From positions 1-18,442 of the forward strand of contig JAEMPZ010000207.1 in assembly GCA_022759065.1 (NCBI GenBank): a stretch of DNA of 18,442 nt, given 5' to 3'. The position numbers were made by a program, and so were the translations under genes. Positions 13,517 to 18,442 of this stretch are shown in pieces. Each line of letters starts with the position of its first letter. The first letter of the stretch is position 1. This DNA is from Acidobacteriota bacterium. GTDB lineage: Bacteria; Acidobacteriota; UBA4820; DSQY01. Below the pieces are notes generated by a model that worked only from the letters and a program-made list of their open reading frames with translations, made no database searches and was not told the origin of the DNA.

Positions 13517-14686
13517 ATGCCAAAACTCATCTATCTCGACAACGGCTCCACTTCATTTCCGAAGCCGGAAGAAGTTTACAGCTTCATGGATTCGTTTTAC
13601 CGCCACTACGGCGTCAACCCCGGCCGCTCCGGCTACGAGCTCTGCATCGAATCGGGCGACATTCTGGAGCAAACCAGAAAACTTCTCAGCGATTTCTTCG
13701 GCGGAACAGATCCGAACAGGCTGGTCTTCGGCCTTAACTCCACCGACGGGCTCAACCAGGCTATCTTCGGGCTTTTGAAGCCTGGCGACCACGCCATAAC
13801 CACCAACCTCGACCACAACTCGGTCCTTAGGCCTCTCTACCATCTTCACCTCGACGGCGTCGAGCTTGAGTATGTCCCCTTCGACTCGAAGGGCTTCGTG
13901 GACCCGGACGACTTCGAGCGGCGCTTCAAGAAAAACACCAAGCTTGTCGCGATGAACCACGGCTCGAACGTCATCGGCACCGTTCAGCCCATCGCCGAGA
14001 TCGGCGCGCGTTGCAAAAAACACGGCATCCCTTTTCTCATTGACGCCTCGCAGACCGCCGGCATGGTTCCCATTGACATGGCAAAGCAGAACGTGGACGT
14101 TGTCGCCTTCACCGGCCACAAGTCGCTCATGGGGCCGATGGGAATCGGCGGGCTCTGCGTCGGCGAGGGGATTGAAATCCGCCAGACCCGCGCCGGCGGC
14201 ACGGGCGTCCGCTCCGCGCAGAAGACCCACCTCGAAGAATACCCCTACCGCCTCGAATACGGCACGCCGAACCTTCTTGGGATCGCGGGCTTGAACGCGG
14301 GGCTCAAGTGGGTGAAGGCGAAAGGCCTGGAGGCGATACACGCGCGCGAGATGAAACTTACGCGGAAACTTCGGGACGGCCTGAAGAAGATTGAAGGCGT
14401 GACGCTCTACTGCCAGGACGACCTCGCGAATCACATCTCCGTCCTTCTATTCAACGTTGACGGCCTCGACCCCGCCAACACCGGCACAATGCTCGACGTG
14501 AACCACGATATCGCCTGCCGCACCGGCCTCCACTGCGCGCCCCTGGTCCACGAACAGCTCGGCACCGCCGAGATTCACGGCGCCGTCAGGTTCGGCATCG
14601 GACCCTTCAACACCGAGGAAGAGATAGACAAAGCCATCCAAGCCGTCGCCGAAATCGCCGAAGGACAAAGAAAAAAGAAACGCTGA
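13517..14686 (+). CDS. Cysteine desulfurase-family PLP enzyme (aminotransferase class V)
   Basis: 389 residues. Relatives remove sulfur (or selenium) from cysteine as an enzyme-bound persulfide using pyridoxal phosphate. The start MPKLIYLDNGSTSFPKPEEV and NPGRSGYEL (34-42) point to the stand-alone family typified by Enterococcus EF2568 (TIGR01977-like) rather than IscS or SufS. His100 lies in the cofactor-stacking position. DASQTAG (176-182) binds PLP, and FTGHKSLMGP places the Schiff-base Lys at 202. TGLHCAP places the catalytic Cys at 340. GTPNLLGIAGL (249-259) completes the active site. No IscU, SufE or tRNA-thiolation gene is next to it, so its sulfur acceptor is unknown. It has its own promoter, a strong ribosome site 6 nt upstream and no co-directional neighbour closer than yefM, so it is probably monocistronic. 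Confidence 0.9.
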   Translation: MPKLIYLDNGSTSFPKPEEVYSFMDSFYRHYGVNPGRSGYELCIESGDILEQTRKLLSDFFGGTDPNRLVFGLNSTDGLNQAIFGLLKPGDHAITTNLDHNSVLRPLYHLHLDGVELEYVPFDSKGFVDPDDFERRFKKNTKLVAMNHGSNVIGTVQPIAEIGARCKKHGIPFLIDASQTAGMVPIDMAKQNVDVVAFTGHKSLMGPMGIGGLCVGEGIEIRQTRAGGTGVRSAQKTHLEEYPYRLEYGTPNLLGIAGLNAGLKWVKAKGLEAIHAREMKLTRKLRDGLKKIEGVTLYCQDDLANHISVLLFNVDGLDPANTGTMLDVNHDIACRTGLHCAPLVHEQLGTAEIHGAVRFGIGPFNTEEEIDKAIQAVAEIAEGQRKKKR

Positions 14687-14707
14687 ACAAAGAAGAAAAC
14701 CGGTCTC

Positions 14708-14778
14708 ACCGCAAAGGCACAAAGGGCACAAAGGAAGGCGATGCGCAAAGGATAATTTTGAATGCTGAATTTTGAATG
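14708..14778. repeat. Short direct repeats downstream of the desulfurase gene
   Basis: Two elements in the 208-nt gap before yefM. 14710-14734 has tandem GGCACAAA-type units. AATTTTGAATG occurs at 14754-14764 and 14768-14778, a 14-bp period equal to two heptamers. Between them lies GCGATGCGCAAAGGA (14738-14752), which recurs interrupted at 16955-16974. Confidence 0.7.
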
Positions 14779-14803
14779 TTAAATTGGAGGACGCGGATCA
14801 AGA

Positions 14804-14830
14804 GCGCGGCTGGCCGCTGGCCGGCGGCGC
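14804..14830. terminator. GC-rich stem-loop, possible terminator
   Basis: GCGCGGCTGGCC (14804-14815) and GGCCGGCGGCGC (14819-14830) pair at 10 of 12 positions, plus one G-U on the transcript, with a 3-nt loop. No T-run follows. It separates the desulfurase gene from the toxin-antitoxin promoter, so transcription insulation is plausible but unproven. Confidence 0.4.
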
Positions 14831-14848
14831 TGGGCTGACTAGACCCAC

Positions 14849-14877
14849 TTGACAATACGTACGCAATAACGTACTAT
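14849..14877 (+). promoter_or_regulatory. yefM-yoeB promoter with GTAC-core operator
   Basis: TTGACA (14849-14854, full consensus) and TACTAT (14872-14877, 4 of 6) with a 17-bp spacer. Two GTAC cores (14859-14862 and 14871-14874) lie 12 bp centre to centre, within an imperfect inverted repeat framed by CAATA and TATTG. The second core overlaps the -10 box. YefM-YoeB operators use TGTACA-core pairs, so this is the expected autorepression site. Confidence 0.65.
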
Positions 14878-14894
14878 TGCCTGTGGAGGCATGA

Positions 14895-15137
14895 ATGACC
14901 ACTCTCAAGGCAAGTGAAGCTCGCGCCAACCTCTACCGCCTCATTGACCGCGCGGCCGCGTCGCACGAGCCCGTTCTAATCACTGGCAAGAGAAGCAACG
15001 CGATTCTCGTTTCTGAAGACGACTGGCGTTCTATCGAAGAGACGCTTTTCCTCCTCTCGGTCCCAGGCATGCGCGAGTCTATCGTCGAAGGCATGGCTAC
15101 CCCCCTCAGATCCTGTCTCAAGGAACTGAAGTGGTAG
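14895..15137 (+). CDS. yefM: YefM/Phd-family antitoxin
   Basis: 80 residues. The N-terminal half (LKASEARANLYRLIDRAAASHEPVLITGKRSNAILVSEDDW, given here by its ends: LKASEAR at 4-10 and LVSEDDW at 37-43) is the Phd/YefM DNA-binding and dimerisation fold. The C-terminal tail would wrap and neutralise the toxin. The start has GGAGG (14885-14889) 5 nt upstream. An ATG at 14891 is in another frame and ends quickly. The toxin gene overlaps the 3' end by 7 nt, the usual antitoxin-first order, and the promoter carries a matching operator. The complex is expected to repress its own transcription. Confidence 0.9.
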   Translation: MTTLKASEARANLYRLIDRAAASHEPVLITGKRSNAILVSEDDWRSIEETLFLLSVPGMRESIVEGMATPLRSCLKELKW

Positions 15138-15397
15138 CTTGGCGTCTCGTCTACACCAAGCAGGCCCAGAAGGACGCCAAGAACCTTAAAACGGCGGGGC
15201 TGAAAGAGAGCGCCCTCGAACTGCTTGCCGTGCTGCAGCATGACCCCTTTCAGAACCCCCCTCCTTTCGAGAAGCTCCTGGGGGACCTGGCTGGGGCCTA
15301 CTCTCGTAGGATCAATATCCACCATCGGCTCGTCTACCAGGTTTACAAGAAGGAACGAGTCGTAAAAATCCTCCGAATGTGGTCGCATTACGACTAG
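15131..15397 (+). CDS. yoeB: YoeB/Txe-family mRNA interferase toxin
   Basis: 88 residues, a RelE-fold ribosome-dependent endoribonuclease. The C-terminal half is diagnostic (AYSRRINIHHRLVYQV at 57-71 and WSHY at 84-87). Aligned with E. coli YoeB, the catalytic residues Glu46, Arg65, His83 and Tyr84 correspond to Glu47, Arg66, His86 and Tyr87, so the toxin looks active. The start is GTG 15131, overlapping the antitoxin stop by 7 nt, which keeps toxin synthesis dependent on antitoxin translation. The predicted role is growth arrest when the antitoxin is degraded. It stands in a repeat-rich stretch between unrelated genes and was probably acquired as a unit. Confidence 0.9.
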   Translation: MVAWRLVYTKQAQKDAKNLKTAGLKESALELLAVLQHDPFQNPPPFEKLLGDLAGAYSRRINIHHRLVYQVYKKERVVKILRMWSHYD

Positions 15398-15445
15398 CCG
15401 GCCTAACAACTTTGCAGTGCAACAAATCAGATGGCTTGCGGCCCT

Positions 15446-15474
15446 CTGACTTTCTCACTCTCTCACTTTCTCAC
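15446..15474. repeat. Octanucleotide tandem repeat at the 3' end of the MFS gene
   Basis: Three 8-bp units (CTGACTTT, CTCACTCT, CTCACTTT) and a partial fourth. The TCA at 15471-15473 that forms the MFS stop codon (TGA on the minus strand) belongs to the last unit. Confidence 0.7.
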
Positions 15475-16898
15475 GCCTTCGCTCTGACCACCATGTCGTA
15501 AACCCAAAGCGCGGCGGCGATGCAGAGGGCCCAGAAGCCAAAGCCGTACCAGACCCAGCCGGGGTGGCCGGAGCGCTCAAATAAGCGGACGAGAAACGCG
15601 CCGAGCGAGGGCCCGACGCCGAAGCCGATGGCCAGCGGCAAAAAGCCGTATCCGATGTATAAGGCCAGCTTGTCCTTCGGCGCGATGACCGAAACATATT
15701 CGACCGACCGCGGGCTGAACATCATCTCGCCGATTGACCAGATGCCCAATGATATGCCAACGGCCCACGCGCCGAGGTTGGCGCCGAAGAGATTCACGGT
15801 CCCAACGGCAAACGCGGAGATTATTATGCCTGCCACCATGCTCGGCAGGGGCCTGAAGCGCCCCATCCATTTCCCTATGATCACCTGAAAGAGGACGATC
15901 ATGATCGGGTCCACGGCCTGGAACCACTCGATGCGGGACTTCATGCTTGGATCGAGCGACGTTATGTACAATGGGATGTTCGTCCATATCTGGCTGTAAA
16001 GCGCCCAGACGCCTGAAAAGATTATGATGAAGCTCAGGAGCCGCCCGTCGCCAAAACGCTGGCGGTCAAGAAGCGCGTGGCTTCCCCAATTTTCCCCCGT
16101 TATTGATTTGCCCGCTAAATCCCATAAGAGATTGGCCGCTATCCAAACGGCAACCGTCAAAACGAGCGCGCCACCAGCCATTTCATAATGTCCGCCGATG
16201 AAATAGATCGCGGCGCAGCCTGCTGCCGTGATCATGAGGCGCGCGTTGCCGAGGACGACCGTCATTTCTCCAAGAACCTGAATCAGCGGTTTGGCTTTCG
16301 CCGACGCGTCAACGGGGAGGTTTTTGAAAAAGAGGAACGTAACGCCGAGCGCTGACGCCTCGACGATTCCAGAAGTCACGATGATAAGCGCCGGATGGCC
16401 GCTGGATATCCTCACTCCGTTGGCAAGAAATGGAGCAATGGAGGAACCGATGTTTATGACGGTGTAGTAGATCGAGAAACCCAAAGAGCGGTTCGCGTCG
16501 TCCGAGGAGGCCTTGACGGTGCCCGCTATCACCGGCTTGATCACCGCGCCCCCGAGTGCTATGACCATCAGGGCGGCGAGCATTCCGGGGTAGGTGGTCA
16601 TGCTGCTTGCGAGGAAGTAGCCCGCGACCATTATAGCCAGCGAGACGACCATCGTTTCGCGGAAGCCATAGCGGTCTGCGAGCGCGCCCAAAAGTATGGG
16701 GAGGAAATAGCCCGCGAATAGGAGCATTCCGTAAAGCGCGTTTGCTCGGATGTCGCCGAAGCCAAGGTCCTGCGCCAGATAGACGATTAGGTAGTCCAGC
16801 ATCGTGTACGAAGCCAGACAGTGAAGAAGCTCCACGGCGATGGCCGCCCAGAATGTCCCGTTGAACTTCCGCATCGAACCAGCAAGGCTTTCAGTCAT
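15471..16898 (-). CDS. MFS transporter, POT (peptide transporter)-like
   Basis: 475 residues, strongly hydrophobic with about 12 membrane segments. MFS motif A is clear at the first cytoplasmic loop (GALADRYGFRETMVVS, about 71-86). GFSIYYTVINIGSSIAP (about 139-155) resembles the proton-dependent oligopeptide transporter signature FYxxINxG, as does the N-terminal layout FWAAIAVELL. The proton-coupling ExxER motif expected in helix 1 is reduced to VELLHC, so the coupling or substrate may differ. I cannot name a substrate; a peptide or small organic solute is the best guess. ATG 16898 has GGAGA 5 nt upstream. A second Met eight codons on is possible. It is convergent with yoeB, and the nearest same-strand gene is the helicase-nuclease 139 nt upstream. 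Confidence 0.8.
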   Translation of the reverse strand: MTESLAGSMRKFNGTFWAAIAVELLHCLASYTMLDYLIVYLAQDLGFGDIRANALYGMLLFAGYFLPILLGALADRYGFRETMVVSLAIMVAGYFLASSMTTYPGMLAALMVIALGGAVIKPVIAGTVKASSDDANRSLGFSIYYTVINIGSSIAPFLANGVRISSGHPALIIVTSGIVEASALGVTFLFFKNLPVDASAKAKPLIQVLGEMTVVLGNARLMITAAGCAAIYFIGGHYEMAGGALVLTVAVWIAANLLWDLAGKSITGENWGSHALLDRQRFGDGRLLSFIIIFSGVWALYSQIWTNIPLYITSLDPSMKSRIEWFQAVDPIMIVLFQVIIGKWMGRFRPLPSMVAGIIISAFAVGTVNLFGANLGAWAVGISLGIWSIGEMMFSPRSVEYVSVIAPKDKLALYIGYGFLPLAIGFGVGPSLGAFLVRLFERSGHPGWVWYGFGFWALCIAAALWVYDMVVRAKA

Positions 16899-16944
16899 GC
16901 GTTCTCCGTGCTATTAGAATGTGGCACCCAGCAAGTCCCGCCAG

Positions 16945-16985
16945 ATTCCGGGTTGCGATGCTCTGCGCAAAGGAAATCCCGGAAT
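16945..16985. repeat. Inverted repeat ATTCCGGG / CCCGGAAT
   Basis: Perfect 8-bp arms (16945-16952 and 16978-16985) around a 25-nt loop. The minus strand reads GTCATTCCGGG at its edge, like common intergenic palindromes of proteobacteria. It lies between the helicase-nuclease stop and the MFS start and could be a processed or terminating hairpin. Confidence 0.6.
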
Positions 16986-17001
16986 GACGCTCTGAAGCGC
17001 A

Positions 17002-17050
17002 CTCATCTCTCATCTCTCATCTCTCATCCATCATCCATCATCTCTCATCT
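17002..17050. repeat. Heptanucleotide tandem repeat overlapping a gene end
   Basis: Seven contiguous 7-bp units: CTCATCT (four copies, three of them in a row), CTCATCC, ATCATCC and ATCATCT. The stop codon of the minus-strand helicase-nuclease (17038-17040) lies in the sixth unit, so the last residues (TDER) are encoded by the repeat. Confidence 0.85.
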
Positions 17051-18442
17051 GTCACCCACTTCAAGGCGGGCACGGCGGTGAACAGCACCGCGCAGCCGAC
17101 GTCTGCTTCGTCAAGCCCAAGGTGGGCCGCGGCCATGCGCCTGTAGGCTTCGAGCTGAGGGGCGTAGGCGCTGGCTTCCCGGTTCATCCATTCCTCAACA
17201 TTCCCAGCCGGAGCGCCTGTCTTGTAATCAACGACCACCGCGCCGTCGCGCGTCTTTACGAGCAGGTCCAGCCGCCCGGCAAGAATGCGCTCGGAAGTCT
17301 CAGCGACTTCGAGGCCATATTCCGGGAGACATTCGGCGCCTTCCCTCAACCTGGCAAACGGTTCGCATTTCCACGCACTCAAAGCTTCCGCAAGCGCCGT
17401 TGCCGCGCCGCGCCGCGCCTCATCAACACCCAACCCCTCTTTCAAGAAGGCGGCGGCAACACCGTCGGGCGAGGGAAGCGGGCGCCCCAGCGCGAGTGAC
17501 TCGAAGAGCCTGTGCATGACCAATCCCCTCGCTCTTGCCCAAGGCTCGGGAACCTTTTCCGGGTAAGCTGACGGAAGGGCCGTCTCGTCATCAATCTCGC
17601 TAAGCCCGGAGGGCGAGTGGATCGTGTAGGGCAAGCGCTGCGGCTCGAAGGGAGGCGCTTCCAACACCAACAGCTTAGTTGGCGCTTGCGCGCCTTCAGC
17701 GGCTGCAATCTCCGGGTCTTCGAGAAGGCGGGCGGGAATGTTCTCAAAGACGCACTCCTCGAACGCCTCATAAAGCCAGTCGGCCATTCCGCGGCTATTG
17801 CCGCCGCCGCTCTCTTCCTTCTTGCGGGGGCGCAAAGCGCTGAGCGCAAGCCCCTCGCGAGCCCTCGTGGCCGCGACGTACATGAGCCTTTTGTGTTCGG
17901 CGAGGCTCCTTTTGAATTCAAGCTCTTGAAGCAGTTGGAACCCGAGCGTCTTCTCGCCGGTGCGCCGGTCGGCGCAAACGGCGGCAAGTTCCAGGCGCTC
18001 TCTTCCGGGAACGCGCCCCATGATGAAAGGCTGCCCGTCGTTCTCGCGGCCTCTTTTGGGAAGGTAATCGAGACCTGCCGCGAAAACGAAGTCGAATTCG
18101 AGCCCTTTGGCCTTGTGGATCGTCATCAGCGAAACGCTGGAAAAGGCGGCGGCGGGATCCGGCGGAGTGTAGGCAGCGCCAAGTTTCCTCTCCACGCTTT
18201 CTATGGCCTCCTCGCCAACGCCCGCCTTTGCAAGAAGGCCGATGTATGCAAGCGCGTTGGCGACCGCGCTCTTCCCCCACCTTCGCGCAAAAGCGGAGGG
18301 GCCGTCAAGTTCCTCCCAAAGAGCCAAAAGGCTCTGGCTCAGGTCACCGCGCCCGAAAGTGCCGAGAAAAGGTTCGCTGGCCCTCCCAAATGCCCCGACG
18401 CGCCCATCAGCGTCGGTTTGTGACAGGACGCGATCCCCCCCC
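17038..18442 (-). CDS. UvrD/AddA-like helicase with C-terminal nuclease (5' part missing)
   Basis: The reading frame is open from the window edge (first full codon at 18441), giving the last 467 residues of a longer protein. Its N-terminal part with the Walker A motif lies outside. Helicase motif V (VSLMTIHKAKGLEFDFVF) and motif VI (KRLMYVAATRAREGL) identify a UvrD/Rep/RecB superfamily 1A helicase. The C-terminus adds a RecB-type nuclease: ARGLVMHRLFE, GRLDLL, VVVDYKTG and QLEAY give the PD-(D/E)XK residues. This pairing is typical of AddA or RecB-like subunits that process double-strand breaks. The neighbouring AddB or RecC partner would be upstream, out of view. The first in-frame start-like codon (TTG 18327) is not a real start, because homologous sequence continues before it. 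Confidence 0.88.
   Translation of the reverse strand, partial: GGDRVLSQTDADGRVGAFGRASEPFLGTFGRGDLSQSLLALWEELDGPSAFARRWGKSAVANALAYIGLLAKAGVGEEAIESVERKLGAAYTPPDPAAAFSSVSLMTIHKAKGLEFDFVFAAGLDYLPKRGRENDGQPFIMGRVPGRERLELAAVCADRRTGEKTLGFQLLQELEFKRSLAEHKRLMYVAATRAREGLALSALRPRKKEESGGGNSRGMADWLYEAFEECVFENIPARLLEDPEIAAAEGAQAPTKLLVLEAPPFEPQRLPYTIHSPSGLSEIDDETALPSAYPEKVPEPWARARGLVMHRLFESLALGRPLPSPDGVAAAFLKEGLGVDEARRGAATALAEALSAWKCEPFARLREGAECLPEYGLEVAETSERILAGRLDLLVKTRDGAVVVDYKTGAPAGNVEEWMNREASAYAPQLEAYRRMAAAHLGLDEADVGCAVLFTAVPALKWVTDER

Noticed and set aside
13553..14434. Minus-strand open frame of 293 codons opposite the desulfurase gene
   Set aside because: It lies entirely within a gene with full catalytic motifs and has no ribosome site or recognisable domain.
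17617..18423. Plus-strand open frame of 268 codons opposite the helicase-nuclease
   Set aside because: Antisense to clear helicase motifs V and VI; no independent gene features.
18435..18442. Run of eight C at the right edge
   Set aside because: Too short to interpret; it may be a window or assembly edge and is within an open coding frame.

Overview
The window looks like a piece of a GC-rich (roughly 60% by eye), Gram-negative-type bacterial chromosome from a lineage I cannot name. Supporting signs are a lipoprotein signal peptide on a BIG2 protein, a secreted LysM protein, and a receiver/DUF4388/J-like/TPR protein of a kind common in Myxococcota- and Deltaproteobacteria-like genomes. There are also a CpsB-type PHP phosphatase and a YefM-YoeB toxin-antitoxin pair. 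No rRNA, tRNA, CRISPR array or transposase was recognised.

Layout. (1) 43-3079, plus strand: a BIG2 lipoprotein, a divergent GAPDH and PGK, tightly packed (2-nt gap, then a 4-nt overlap), ending at a strong hairpin terminator. (2) 3182-10185, minus strand, read from right to left: archaeal-type AMP phosphorylase, ribose-1,5-bisphosphate isomerase, form III-like RuBisCO, a multidomain receiver/DUF4388/J-like/TPR protein, then a LysM envelope protein that seems to have its own promoter. (3) 10387-13250, minus strand: a CpsB/YwqE-like PHP phosphatase directly followed by RNase R. (4) 13517-14686, plus strand: a cysteine desulfurase-family PLP enzyme behind a good sigma-70-type promoter. (5) 14895-15397, plus strand: yefM-yoeB with a visible promoter/operator. 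(6) 15471-18442, minus strand: a POT-like MFS transporter and the 3' part of a UvrD/AddA-like helicase-nuclease that runs off the right edge.

How the genes work together. Block 2 encodes a complete nucleoside-monophosphate salvage route in reaction order: AMP + Pi gives ribose-1,5-bisphosphate, which becomes ribulose-1,5-bisphosphate, which with CO2 gives two 3-phosphoglycerates. The facing gap-pgk block encodes the enzymes that connect 3-phosphoglycerate to triose phosphate. The RuBisCO keeps every catalytic residue I checked, so it is probably a true carboxylase. There is no phosphoribulokinase in the window, so nucleotide degradation rather than a Calvin cycle is the better reading. The most unusual point is that the RuBisCO stop codon overlaps the start of the receiver-domain protein (ATGA), coupling a signalling-type protein to the pathway.

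The intergenic spaces carry two repeat families. In the left two thirds there is a stem-loop-forming motif with core CCCCAATCCCGCGATGG (five full or partial copies). In the right third there are 7-8-bp tandem repeats, one of which supplies the stop codon of the helicase-nuclease gene. No gene-free stretch exceeds 300 bases; the longest (13251-13516, 14687-14894, 10186-10386) are described through their promoters and repeats.
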